The translations under genes were made by a program, and so were the position numbers. A model generated the notes under the pieces. The model searched no databases, was not told the origin of the DNA, and saw nothing but the letters and a program-made list of their open reading frames with translations. From the NCBI RefSeq assembly GCF_040869045.1, contig NC_090324.1:188540028-188604027 (forward strand): a stretch of 64,000 nucleotides of DNA, read 5' to 3'. Shown here one piece after another: positions 53,405-64,000 of this stretch. This DNA is from Eurosta solidaginis. Taxonomy: Eukaryota; Arthropoda; Insecta; Diptera; Tephritidae. Each line of letters begins with the position of its first letter. Position 1 is the stretch's first letter.

Positions 53405-54780
53405 ACACCTTATAAGGGGTTGTTGGTGGAAGAAGGGTACAGTATGCGATATATAAATACGCGATGGATGTATTGTAATGTAGTATAACTGATATTCATT
53501 TGTTTTGCAAATGATACCCTCGGACCCCCAATACAGAAACAACGCCAAACCAAAGATTAACAGAAAAGATTTTCTAAAACAATGTCTCATTTATATATTT
53601 CCAAGCATTTATAGCATTTATTTTTGATTACTAACTAGTTTCTCAAAAATGTAAATGTCTACGTCATGCTTTTCCATATGTGAAGCATGTAGCCTTAAGG
53701 ATGATTGATGTGTCAACACCCTTATGCTAACGTACTAGTGTATCGATTGTTTGCAATATCGACACATTGCATGTTTCACTAACTTCCGTAAGTAATTAAT
53801 GAAAAACGAAATGAAAGAAACGTGCTCGCGAGTGATTTTTGTTTTGTGATTGTAATTTTAATTAGTGTGTGTGCGGGCGAGTGAAGAAAATCACGGGCAT
53901 TTTACGTTTCCGTTGGTACTTTGTTATTAGTGAAGTGTCTTAGTGCAACAATAAGATATGCATATATATATATATATATATAAACTAAAAAAAATGTTTA
54001 CGTTTTTTGTTGGGTTTTGCTTCGAAAAGCAAAAACTTAATTGCAATATTTTGCATTAGGGTGACCCGAGCAATCCGAAATTGCTCTTCTTTTTTTTTAT
54101 TAGAAAATTTTTAGTTTTTTTTTTTGTTCAGTATTTAAACTTTTTACTTCGAAAAGTAAAAAAGGAATTGTGCTATGTGCCGTGAATTATATTAGGGTGT
54201 CCTTAATTGAAAATTTTTATTTCCGTGATTTTTTGTTTTTTAATTATTTTATTTTTGTTTGCATTTTTATTTTAATAAAAACAGGTGCATGCAATGGAAT
54301 TGGTAGCGGTTTTGTTTAGTTTAAGTTAAGAACAAAGGAAATATTTATTTGAAGGAAATTTCGTGATTGAATATGTGGTTTGCGAACCCACAATTTTTTT
54401 GATTGCCTAATCAGACCCGAAAATTTTTCCTTCATGATTCCATGCAGTCCAATGCACATCATTATGTACATGTCTGTGCACATGTTTCCGGTGGCGACTA
54501 CCCAGTGGTAACCTCACTTGGTAGTGAGTGTGTAAAAACGCATTAAAAAATTTAAAATTTAATAATAAAATGTGTTCATCAATTGTAGCAAAAAATTGTT
54601 ACTTTTGTAAATGAAAACCACACCACCCATGTACGCAAGCATGTAAATGTACATATGTAACATTAGGCTGGATCAAAAAAATAAATTTTTGTTTCCACTA
54701 TGAGTTTGTTGAAGTTGCTTCGTTTTGGTTAAGAGCAGTTTTTAATGTTGTGTGGAGATTTTGTAACTCAAATTGTAGCG

Positions 54781-56220
54781 TTACTGCTGAAGATTAGGGT
54801 CTGCCGTGTTTTCCGTTTTCGCGGTATATGGTGGTAGTAATATTAGTTTGACAAGTGGTCTTATTACTTGCCCCCTTTCAGTCCTTATATCCACAACGCG
54901 AACCCGGTAGTCTAAACCAGGGTGTAACTTAATCACACGCCCCAATCCCCATTCGTTGGGAGGAAGATTTTCTTTCCATATAACCACCATATCTCCGACT
55001 TGCATATTTGATTTAGGATGCTTCCATTTTATCCGTTTCTGTAGTTCCGAAAGATATTCTGGTTTCCATCTTCTGCAGAAGTTTTGATGTAATGCCTTGA
55101 GTTTCTGCCAGCGATTGACTATTGAGGCAGCTGATTTCCGCTGGTGCCAAAATATGTCCTCGAATCAGAAAGTGTCCTGGTGTTAGAGTTTCAAGTTCAG
55201 ATGGTTCATTTGAAGCGGGGCTAAGAGGGCGGTAATTGAGACACGACTCAATTCGACATAACAATGTGTTAAACTCCTCAAAGGTGAATTTGTTCTGAAG
55301 TGGCTTTTGAAGCTTTTTACACCCGCTTCCCATAGTCCCCCCATGTGTGGAGCTCCTGCTGGAATGAAATGGCAATTTAATGCCTGATGGGAATATTTTG
55401 ATAGGTTTTTGTTTCTTGCATCGGCAAGAAATTCTTTAAATTCCGTTTTTAATGCACGTGATGCACCGACAAAGTTTGTTCCATTGTCTGAGTAAATGTT
55501 TCTTGAACATCTTCGTCTAGATACGAGTCTTGAAAGCGCGGCTAGAAATGAGGAAGTGCTCAAATCACTAGTGGCTTCTAAATGTATGGCCTTAGTAGAA
55601 AAGCAAACGAATAAACAAACGTAACTCTTTGAGGTACGACACCCGCGCCCACTGTAACTCTTAATGTCGAAAGGCCCTGCGAAATCTACCCCTGTATTGG
55701 TAAATGGAGACGAAAATGTGGTGCGTTCTTGAGGTAGAATTCCCATGACCTGACTTTGAGATCGTTTTTTGAAGATCGTGCAGATCTTACAATTATGAAT
55801 TACGGATCGTATCATGGTTTTAACTTTTGATATCCAGTATTGAGTTCTAATGATGCGCAGCATTAATTGGTTTTCACCATGGAGAGACATTTCATGGACA
55901 AACTGAACATACAGACGTGTAAACCTACAATTGTACGGGAGTATTATGGGATGGCGTTCAGATTCGGTAGTATCTTTGGATGCACCAAGTCCTCCACCCG
56001 TTTTCACTTCTTCGTCTTCTTCAAGATATGGGGTGAGCGAAAGTATTTCGCTTTTAGATCCAATTGGGTGTTTGGATTGCAAGCTTGAAATTTCTGATCC
56101 GTAATATTGCTTCTTAGCAAGTTTTATTAAACGGGTTGTTGTAGCTTTAATTTCATCTGAGGAAATTAAATAAGATTCAGGTTGACTACAATCTTTAGTT
56201 CTAGAATGCGTTCTATGCAA
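54781..56220 (-). pseudogene. BEL/Pao-A integrase, copy 2
   Basis: The frame 56220-55183 carries the linker after RNase H, the zinc region (H..H, then CKIC), and a core with all three carboxylates: GVDFAGPFDI, YSDNGTNFVGA, MGGLWEAGVK. A frame change near 55320 leads to 55375-55013 (FEEFNTLLCRIESCLNYRPLSP, LTPGHFLI). After a stop the C-terminal block is at 55005-54781 (GDMVVIWKENLPPNEWGLGRVIKLHPG). The catalytic residues survive but the frame is broken twice. Confidence 0.8.
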
Positions 56221-56272
56221 AAACCTAGTAGATATGATATAACTCTTAAAGCCCCAGGAAGATTTGAGATTT

Positions 56273-56704
56273 TCATATCCAGGCCAGCACGCTTTTCGAA
56301 ACTGTCCACAGGTGAATGTTTTGTTGACCTAAATCAAAGTTAGCGCAGATAGATTCGGTTATCTCCGCTAATAATACAACTCCGCAAAGTTCCAGTCGAG
56401 GAAGTGAGATGGCTTTGACTGGAACTACTCTTGTTTTTGCCAAAAGCAGATTCGCAAATGTGCCGTCGTTGGTTTCCACTCTCAAATACACGGCTTCACC
56501 ATATGCTTTCTCGGAGGCGTCGCAGAATCCACGGATTTTGACCTTTTCTGTTGGAGAAAAGGATACCCATCGCGGTATTCGTATTTTGTCGATCTCCTTG
56601 TACGTATTGGTAAAATTTTTCCACCTGTCCAATGTTGAAGAAGAAACGGTTTCATCCCAACCCGTTCCCTCCAACCAGATATTTTGCATTATCATTTTCG
56701 CCAC
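56273..56704 (-). pseudogene. BEL/Pao-A RNase H, copy 2
   Basis: Shows GFCDASEKAYGEAVYLR and LPRLELCGVVLLAE. The third block reads LWTVSKSVLAWI, where the usual catalytic Asp (WTDSK) is Val. The domain then ends abruptly: a deletion joins it to the SNLPGALRV segment at about 56268. Copy 1 still has ~40 bases of the missing part (42670-42725). Confidence 0.75.
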
Positions 56705-56975
56705 GATAATTGTTGGAGCTAGCCACCCTAATGGATCAAAGAGTTTTGCGATAGTAGATAGTATCGCTCTTTTTGTAGGCTCGGTATTCTCTTCTATAGA
56801 TTTTTCTATGTAGTAAAACTGATCGGAATGAGCATTCCACCTAATACTTAGCGCTTTTACACTACTTGAATCTTCGAATTCTAAGAATCTCCGTTCAGAA
56901 GATGAGCTTTGGAAATACCCTGTAATATTTTACTGGAATTTGAAGTCCATTTTCGTAATGGAAAACCAGCTGAAC

Positions 56976-57450
56976 TTAAACCTCTGAAATTTCATCTCTT
57001 GCTCTGATCGCAGATGCAATAGTATGCCCTCCCGAAAGAACGTCGTCGACATACATATTTTTCCGTAGAATATTTGAGCCGATTGGATGAGATTTTTCGG
57101 AATCATCAGCCAGTTTAAGTAAAGTCCTTATTGCTATATAAGAAGCACAATTAATACCAAATGTACCCGTTTTGAGCTCATACAGACTTATTTGATCATC
57201 TGAGCTTAAGCGGAAAACTATTCTTTGGTATCTTGTATGATTATCATCTACTAGGATTTGCCTATACATCTTCTCAATATCGCTATTGAAGACATATGGC
57301 AAAAGTCGCCAGCGAAGAATTAATATTGGTAGATCAGCCTGAAGCACAGGACCAGGAAGAAGAACATCGTTCAGGTTGACACCATATGAAGAACGCGAAG
57401 AAGCATTAAAAACAGCTCTAACTTTGGTAGAGATACTTTCTTCTTTTATT
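56976..57450 (-). pseudogene. BEL/Pao-A reverse transcriptase, copy 2
   Basis: Palm blocks are YVFNSDIEKMYRQILVD with the first Asp, ELKTGTFGINCASYIA, and NMYVDDVLSGG with the catalytic pair. Upstream in another frame are KVRAVFNASSRSS and DVLLPGPVLQ (57430-57350). The frame stops at 56976 in the thumb (RARDEISEV), and the rest to 56705 is shifted. Confidence 0.75.
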
Positions 57451-58400
57451 ACTGCGTGATGTGGTAAATAGTAGTTATCGACTGCATTGGCCGATTGAAT
57501 CGAATCTTATCTTGACATATGCCTCTATTGTATTCTTTCTGTAAATCGAGTTTTTTTCTATGTGGGATTTCAGTTTTATGGAATTGAGAGCACGCTATTC
57601 TTAATGATGGACCTAGATTTATCTCTCCTGGGAATTCTGACCTGAACGGAAGCGACAAAATGTATCTTCCATCAGAATTCCACTGCGTTGTGCGTTGATA
57701 CAATTCCTCACAATATGTATCTTCTAATGTGGAGGCTTTAGCTTTCGGTGTGTCTTCGAGCTCCCAAAATGACCTTTGCTGCTTGTCTAAAGCCACCTCA
57801 TTGTAAAAGGATACCCGATTATGATTGGTTGGACTGGCTGCATCAGCACGACCAGTCAGTATCCAACCAAAGACAGTTTCTTGAGCTAAAAGTGTGCTAA
57901 GGATATTTTTCTTGATACCGTCTAATATGATTTGCGGATGAATATCCCCACCCAGAACAATATCAACTGACTCATTCACGAAGAAACGTTTATCCGCAAG
58001 CACGAGATCAGGGAATGCTTGTTGTGTTAATGCACTAACATCGCATGTTGGCAAATTACCTGTCAAATGTGGTAGAACTAGAACTAAAGCGTCAATAGAA
58101 ATTAGTGGGTCAACTGGGTACTGCAACTGAATGGCGCATGCCTCTTTTACTTGCGCAAAAACTGAATTATTAATGCCCGAAACTTGAGCATACATCTCTC
58201 GAGTTGGCAGTTTGATTCGTCATCTGAGTCTTTCAGTGATAAAGGAGCATTCAGATCCCGAATCTATGAGAACTCTGACCGAAAAATCTGTACCATTATA
58301 ATGAATGGTGACGCGAGCTGTGCCTAGTAAAACACCTTTGCTTGTATTGATAAATTTAGATTTGACTGTAGTTTTATCTTTCTGCTTTTTTGTTTTGCAG
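57449..58400 (-). pseudogene. BEL/Pao-A aspartic protease (DUF1758-type), copy 2
   Basis: The active-site segment VLIDSGSECSFI (near 58260) keeps the Asp-Ser-Gly triad. A TGA at 58222-58220 interrupts the frame just after it. The remaining frame (58195-57449) has VDIVLGGDIHPQII and VFGWILTG, the conserved BEL protease end. It leads toward the RT with FWELEDTPKAK and a CEELYQRTTQ stretch. Confidence 0.75.
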
Positions 58401-58465
58401 ATTCATTTGGGATTGAGCTTGCTTTGAAGTTCGCGGTTGCTATTCCGCTAAATCTGCAGAACTAT

Positions 58466-59331
58466 TTACCGGTGTAGGTTTTGCCTTACTTGTCTGTAAA
58501 TGCAGAAGGGTATTATGTCTAAATGACAGTTGCTGCAATTGTATGCACTTGTAAATTTTGGCACTGTATGCCCCGATGACAGACAGTTTAGGCAGACGTG
58601 ATTTCTTTTTATGAAAGCAAGTCTTTCATTGGTGATCAAATTTTTGAACTTTGAACACGCATACATTTTGTGATCATTGCTTTGACACATTTTACAAGTG
58701 CCTTTAGCTACACTTGCTTGGAAGGCGCCAAGTTTCTCTGGAGGATGTTCAGAGGTCTGGTTTGAGTTTTGTACCTTTTGGGGTTTTGCACTCTTTGTGC
58801 CTCTTAAACCTGAGACTGATTCCAGCGTTTGAAAACGATTTGTCAGAAATCGGTCCATATCCGCCCACTTGGGTTTTTGTATAAGATAGTATAATTTTTG
58901 TACTGGCGACAGGCTTTTATTTAGAATATAAATGGCCGTGAACATGTCACGAAAAGGTGGCCATGACAAATAATCTCCTTTGAATATATCGGTATCACAA
59001 GGTGCTAAGTGCAAGTTGCGTAGTGTGAAGGCAGCATCGTTTTCCTTCTCTGCCTTCTCAAATTTTTCCGCCAGGTCATTAATTATTGTCATGCACCGCA
59101 CAAAAATGGTATTGCATGATTAATTTTTCTTTCTAATTGCAGTAACGTCTTTAGCGGTAATTCCTCGGCCACTAGCAGATCATCGAAAGCAGCTTTGGCT
59201 TTATCCCACATGGACTTCAACTCCTGCTTCTGAATTTTCAGCGAATTTTTGGAGTGATCGCTTGTGGGTTTGCTTAAGAATTCGATGTCGAATTCAATTG
59301 CGGTGTCTGCTAGGCGGTTATATGCTTCCAT
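58466..59331 (-). pseudogene. BEL/Pao-A gag, copy 2
   Basis: The likely start is ATG 59331 (MEAYNRLADTAIEF). A frame change near 59095 joins to the second frame. The DUF1759 core begins (DIFKGDYLSWPPFRDMFTAIY...LSPVQKLYYL) and is cut short: an internal deletion joins QKP to WADMDRFLTNRFQTLESVSGL, removing much of the domain. Zinc knuckles follow: CKMCQSNDHKMYAC is complete; the second, CLNCLSSGHTVPKF, has Phe for the last Cys. The frame ends at 58466. Confidence 0.75.
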
Positions 59332-59475
59332 ATTGAAATTTTTTAAAAAATTAGAAACAATGAATATTTCCAAAAATGTTAAATACACAGAGTCAGTGTC
59401 TGTGGAATACCCCAAAATGCTAATATAAATTAGTTAACGCTTTCCACCAAAATCAACCCAACAAATTAAATTAAT

Positions 59476-60001
59476 AATTTTTGTTTGTCAATTAAGAAAA
59501 AATTTATCATAACAATAATAATGATAAAAAATTATTGTTAGGCCTTGAGCTCGATTCGAACCCGCGATCTTAAAAATCAGTAGGCTGATATAACAACAAA
59601 AATTGTTAATACATCCCAGAGCACGGGGAAGAAGTGTCAATAAAATATGACACTATGGCAGCATTGCCATCAAACAAGTCCAATTTTCACATACATTCTG
59701 CAACAGATGTCGCAGTGTTGTGAATATCAACCAAAATAGAAGTAGGATTAATGAAGACAAAAAAAAACCCGCTGTTATGGCTGAATGGTTATAGCAGCGG
59801 CGCCTAAACGTTGCCGATGAAGGAATTTAGCAGTTCCCGAAATGGATCTATACAACGAGCTTTGGCAGTTGTCTAAAAAAAAAACTTTTTTTCTTCTATT
59901 CTAATTTAAAAATTTTTTCAATTAAGACAAAATTTATCATAACAATAATAATGATAAAAAATTATTGTTAGGACCTGAGCTCGAATCGAACCCGCGACCT
60001 T
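59476..60001. mobile_element. SINE-like insertion (about 1.2 units)
   Basis: Flanked by the exact 15-base direct repeat ACAAATTAAATTAAT (59461-59475 and 60002-60016). The content matches the ~430-bp units at 35876-36736: GATTCGAACCCGCGA near the start and end, CAGAGCACGGGG, GGCTGAATGGTTATAGCAGC. The 15-bp duplication fits mobilisation by a non-LTR element. Confidence 0.7.
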
Positions 60002-60084
60002 ACAAATTAAATTAATTTCTGACAAATTTTGTGTAAAATTTCAAACGTAAATATTTATTTTGAAACAAATAAAACTCAAATTTA
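60002..60084. other. Short unassigned A/T-rich join
   Basis: Lies between the SINE-like insertion and the truncated LOA ORF1. It is not seen elsewhere in the window. Confidence 0.5.
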
Positions 60085-61105
60085 ATATCTATCGGCTTTT
60101 TGTAGATAGATGCAGACCTCTCGTCTCCGCGTACCACAACCTTGAATCTGCCCTGGAACCACCCAGCGTTATTGCATACCGGTGGCGGTCCAGGAACGCG
60201 TTTAAGCACGTCCAGGGTAATGTTTAAAAGCTCGCTCTTCAGCCATTTCCATTTGTCCTTCTTGACTGCGCCGTCTTCCTAATTGTCGTCAAGGAACCCT
60301 AGCAGGATTTTGTCCTTGACTACTTCTGCAAAAGAGAGCCCATGCACCTTCGGCCTCTTTGATTTGGCAGGCACTACTTCCGCCGACCTTGCCCTTTTGG
60401 TTACCGCTTGTGGCTCCCTCCCTTCTGCAATACGAAAGTACGGTAACACGTCATTCGCCCATTTGATTTCTGCTAGGATTTCTCCCACGTTGTCGCTTTC
60501 CGCTCTATTCACGAGGTCTGGCATTCGTGCGGATCTGGTTAGAATCCTTGCAGCCGCTCTCCTGTGTTTGTATCCAACTTCACTGGGGTGTGCCCGCTCA
60601 TTTGGCCTTGTGAAGGCGGTGGGTGTCGGGGGTGGACCACGGGGGGCCTGTGCACCAGCTTCAACTGAGGCTGCATTCTGTACACCTACTGTATCTCTGT
60701 TCGTTCCAGGAGTATCCCGGAGAACACCCCTTTGCCCTGCCTCACTGCCGCAAGTTTTGTTGCGGAGAGGGTTCTGACCAGCCATCGCCACTGGTCCTGA
60801 ACCGTCCCCTTTTTTAGCCAACGTCTGGCGGTTAGAATTACCCTGCATCGCACTGGTCACCGTTGGGAGGGCAGAAGCCCTCCCGGCTTTTGAAGAGCGC
60901 CAGTCTCTATTTGTTTTCTATTTCTTTGGTTGCGATTCATGCTCCCACGAGTAGCGGAGAAAGGAACGTCCATTCGGGAAGAGATTCGCAATACCCGGGT
61001 AAGGTCTTCATACAACCTGGTGCGACCTGTTACCAGGAGGGCTCCGTTCGCGGGTGGGCTATTTAGGGGCCCCCAGCCTGGCTGATCCTCGGCACGGAAA
61101 CGCAT
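60085..61105 (-). pseudogene. LOA-like ORF1, second copy (3'-truncated)
   Basis: Starts at ATG 61105 and follows ORF1 at 29294. A one-base loss near 60865 shifts the frame early (PGGLLPS then stop). From 60860 the frame is open through the NVGEILAEIKWANDV join that is broken in the first copy, to a stop after LDDN at 60279. The next frame (to 60085) reaches GWFQGRFKVVVRGDERSASIYKK and is cut off. The lesions differ from those at 27901-29294. Confidence 0.75.
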
Positions 61106-61844
61106 AACGCCTTGATCCAGCCCCGAGAAGGAAAGGAAATAGGAAAGAGAGAAAAGAGAACGAAAAAGTGCTAGAAAGAGAGAAAGATACCCCAGAAACC
61201 ATGGTCAAGAATCATTTCCTGATAACCAGGCCATTAATGGGTCAGGCACACAGCCCTGATTCCTAATCTTAGCTGGACACCGTCCTGACTTCGCACAGGC
61301 TCAATACTGTAGTGTCCATTTCCAGTCGTCACCCTCTCGGAGGGTTCAGTTGGGGATTTGTGCGAACCAAAGTTGTGAATTGGTGATTATAAAATACTTG
61401 AGAGCTATTATTTGAAGAAATAAAGATTCAAAGTCAATATTCATTACAAACAATCGGTTTGTGGCCTACAGGAGAATCCTGCAACTTTTCATACTCAATT
61501 CCATGTGCTTGACAGCGTTTTCTTAGTTTGAATTTTCTTTCTACTCCCCCCTCTTGACGATTCTTGATTGTCATATATTTTGGACATGCTGCTCGGAAAT
61601 GACCATATTCATTGCCGAGCTTTTGACATTAACTCGAGAACGTACTCATTGGATTATTATTTGTTTTACAATTATTGAATGCAAAAATAGTTGCCTTTTG
61701 ATCGGTTGAATTGAAAAAGGAAATAAACTACCAAAATTTTGTTTTCTTTTTTTTTTTTTTTTGAAATTTCTTAATTTAGTAAGTTTTAGTGTCTGTATTA
61801 CGGAACGAACTCACCGATTTAGATGCTTTTCTTGTTGTTGTCGG
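61106..61844. repeat. LOA 5' flank and spacer, second copy
   Basis: Nearly identical in order to 29295-30039, including CAGAAACCATGGTCAAGAAT and the long T-run near 61745, with small indels (for example extra bases near 61470). Confidence 0.75.
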
Positions 61845-62285
61845 TCGCTGGTTATGCCAGGTTGAAATTCGTTGAGCTTATATTAAGCGGCCTTTCTGCT
61901 GTTGTTATGGCTGGTGGTTGTGGTTATGTCTGGTTTTGTAGCTTATGGCCGGCTATTATGCCGGGTTGAAGTCCGTTGGGCCTATATGTAGCGGCCTTTC
62001 TGCCGTTGTTGTTATTGCTGGATGTTGTGGTTATGTCTGATGGTGTAGCTTATGGCCGGCTACTATGCTGGGTTGAAGTTCGTTGGGCCTATATGTAGCG
62101 GCCTTTCTAGTGTTTTTGTTGCTGGTGGTTGTTGGCGCTGTTGGTGCTGATAGCGCGCGGCGTTGGCGCTGTTGCAGTAGGCCTATGTTTGGCGGCCTTG
62201 CTGTTGTTGTTGTTGGTGGTTTTTGGCGGTTTTGATGGTGGTAGCGCGTGGTGTTGTTGTGCGCCTGTTTTAGTGGGCGGAATTA
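61845..62285 (+). repeat. GTT-rich degenerate tandem repeat, second copy
   Basis: Counterpart of 30040-30480, with GTTGGGCCTATATGTAGCGG repeated at about 105-bp spacing. Confidence 0.7.
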
Positions 62286-62309
62286 TGGCTCCCCAAAAAT
62301 AGAAAATTG

Positions 62310-63015
62310 CTTAGTCATAAAAGGGGCGGTGCCACGCCTATTTTTTTAAATTTTAAGTTTTTCCTATTTATTGTTATAAATCAACTTGGGAAATGAAATA
62401 CCATTGATATAAAGATCTTTTTGCAAAGATATAGCTTATTTTATTCGTTCATGACCCTTTTAAAAATCTTTTATATAAAAGTGGGCGTGGTCCTTAACAG
62501 ATTTCGTTAATTTTTCTTCAAAGCATTCCTTATAGTAAAGGCAACCTCTCTGCAGAATTTTGTTACGATAGGCTTAACGATTTTCGATTTATGACTAACA
62601 ATATTTGTAAAATTTATTTTATCACAAGTGGGCGGCGCCACGCCTATTTTAAAGTTTTTTTTTCAAATTTTTATCAAAAGTCTCAATATCAGTCCACGCG
62701 TCAAATTTCAACATTCTAAGTGTATTATTTACTAAATAATCAGGTTTTTTGTGTTTTCCAAAATGTTATATATATAAAAAGTGGGCGTGGTCCAGATAAG
62801 CTCGTGTACTAAATTTGGTGATATCTCAATATTTACTCAAGTTATCGTGTTAACGGACAGGCGGACGGACGGACATGGCTCAATCAAAATTTTTTTCGAC
62901 GCTGATGATTTTGATATATGGAAGTCTATATCTATCTCGATTCTTTTATACCTGTACAACCAACCGTTATCCAATCAAAGTTAATATATACTCTGTGTGC
63001 AAAGCACGCTGAGTA
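62310..63015 (+). mobile_element. Satellite-family tail, second copy
   Basis: Counterpart of 30490-31250, with GGGCGGCGCCACGCC at 62632 and a short GGAC run near 62860. The end GTGTGCAAAGCACGCTGAGT is at about 62994. It lacks ~55 bases that are present near 30975-31025. Confidence 0.65.
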
Positions 63016-63274
63016 AAAACAACAAACAGTAGAAAACGAGTTATAAATAGAAACTTGCAAAGTGCATTGATGGCCTGATGCGCTAAACTTCAAGCCTTCA
63101 ATGTGTGGATCGCTGATGACAAACCGTCATGGGTTTTGAAATAGCCGACTATACGGTCTATGAATTTTGTTTTTTTCTAATTTACTCGTTTTCTATGTAT
63201 AATAATTTAATATAATATAACTTGTAAAATATACATTTTACAAAAATAACAAAATTGGTCTTGAAGACAATAAA
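63016..63274. other. Flank with the empty RTE and SINE-like sites
   Basis: Contains the unoccupied target sites AATATAC (63228-63234) and GACAATAAATTA (about 63268). The corresponding positions in the first copy hold the RTE fragment and the SINE-like array. No gene. Confidence 0.75.
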
Positions 63275-64000
63275 TTAATATAATAATATTTTGTTTTATA
63301 ATTTTATTGTCCGATAATCATTTATTTCCCACACTGTGGTTGTGTTGATGAAGACAATGGTGAAAAAAAATTATAATGATGTAATAGCACGACTGCGGTG
63401 TTATTTGCACAATGTAAGTTCATTTAAACATGTTGCGTTGAGTGCACACTCAGAGAAAAATCGCATTTTAAAATCAAAAATAAAATTTTTAATTTTCCCA
63501 TGTAGGTTTTAAACAAGGCCATCTCGTTTTAAAAATGAAAATTTTCAAAACCAAGCAAAATATCTTTAAATTAAAAATGTAATTTTTAAAATAAAAATGA
63601 ATTTTGTATTTTAAAATGTTTTCTATTCGATTTCACAATGCTGCATTTTCAATTTTATTGTGCTCGTATTTATTTTAAAAATGTCTTGAGCTTACAACTT
63701 TCCATACTCAAATCAAAAATGAAAATTTTGCTTTAAATATAAACGTTTTTATTTTAAACATGCTCATAATTAAATTTGTGACAACTCTCATACATGTGCA
63801 AGAAGAAGCAGTTGATTGAGTTCATTATTGTTGATTGCTGTCAATTCTGATCAAAAAAGTTAATTTCGCGTACTTTCTTTAATATTTTGAACAAAATGAC
63901 AAATTCTTTGCAAGTCGGCGATTGTATTTTTTATTTCGATAATGTGGAATCAGAAGTGTGTGAAAATTTCAAAGCTGTGGTTGTTAATACTGCAGAAGTG
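63275..64000 (+). mobile_element. DNA-transposon-like element, copy T3 (cut by window end)
   Basis: Matches 36749-37480 and 47741-48470, including the CACTCAGAGAAAAATCGC leader and the start of the short N-terminal frame at 63896. The FEGV...FEAKH part would lie beyond the window. Confidence 0.6.

Larger units (their letters stand above)
53405..59475 (-). mobile_element. BEL/Pao element A, copy 2 (nearly complete coding part)
   Basis: Minus-strand element with gag, protease, RT, RNase H and integrase in the expected order (59331 to 54781) and a long 3' noncoding part (53405-54780) matching 39835-41410. The 5' LTR is not visible: the leader ends at the SINE-like insertion at 59476. All domains carry lesions. 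Confidence 0.8.

Noticed and set aside
60283..60777. Plus-strand 164-codon frame
   Set aside because: Antisense to the LOA-like ORF1, whose residues are conserved between two copies on the minus strand.
1..64000. A host gene or a new multi-gene system
   Set aside because: Every frame with recognisable motifs belongs to a retroelement or transposon-like sequence with lesions. No host gene, operon-like cluster or conserved accessory module was found.

Overview
The window looks like repeat-dense, gene-poor DNA from a higher fly. The mix of BEL/Pao, Ty3/gypsy, LOA-type and RTE-type non-LTR and Penelope-like elements suggests this, as does a satellite-bearing repeat with GGGCG(N6)CGCCC motifs and a TTCGG...CCGAA hairpin at its head. 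A tephritid fruit fly is my best guess, but that rests on recollection of repeat families, not a search. I recognise no host gene, RNA gene or CRISPR array. Nearly every open frame belongs to a decayed transposable element.

Layout. (1) 1-15.2 kb: a 6.6-kb tandem duplication (1233-7834 and 7835-14426). Each unit carries a dead gypsy-type gag followed by a satellite-bearing repeat (central 128-130-bp array). A ~0.6-kb foldback element lies to the right, and a matching arm end sits at the window's left edge. (2) 15.2-17.8 kb: AT-rich DNA with no gene, plus the head of the satellite-bearing family in reverse. (3) 17.8-29.6 kb: a minus-strand LOA-like non-LTR element cut in two by a plus-strand BEL/Pao element. 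The BEL/Pao has two LTRs, a purine tract and a 5-bp target duplication (GGTTG), and the interrupted endonuclease frame reads through the target site. (4) 28.3-64 kb: a larger composite repeat present in two to three partial tandem copies about 11-16 kb apart. Its order is LOA 5' end, GTT-rich repeats, satellite-family tail, transposase-like gene ending in WSMRFEAKH, LTR-like block with hairpin modules, BEL/Pao-A.

Later insertions can be dated against these copies. An RTE fragment (31.28-32.11 kb) has an intact empty site at 63.23 kb. A SINE-like array (32.16-36.74 kb) is itself split by a satellite-bearing element. A second BEL/Pao (BEL-B) and an inverted Penelope-like element with a hammerhead-like motif lie at 42.7-47.3 kb. 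A second SINE-like insertion is at 59.48-60.00 kb.

The parts do not form a pathway. What they show is a history of insertion into older insertions followed by duplication of the composites. I found no convincing new biological system. The signals most worth a second look are the hairpin modules that each encode a VE..AF-type heptapeptide (39.4-39.7 and 50.2-50.5 kb), the satellite-bearing element family, the Penelope hammerhead-like motif, and homopolymer length differences confined to one end of the 6.6-kb duplicate.
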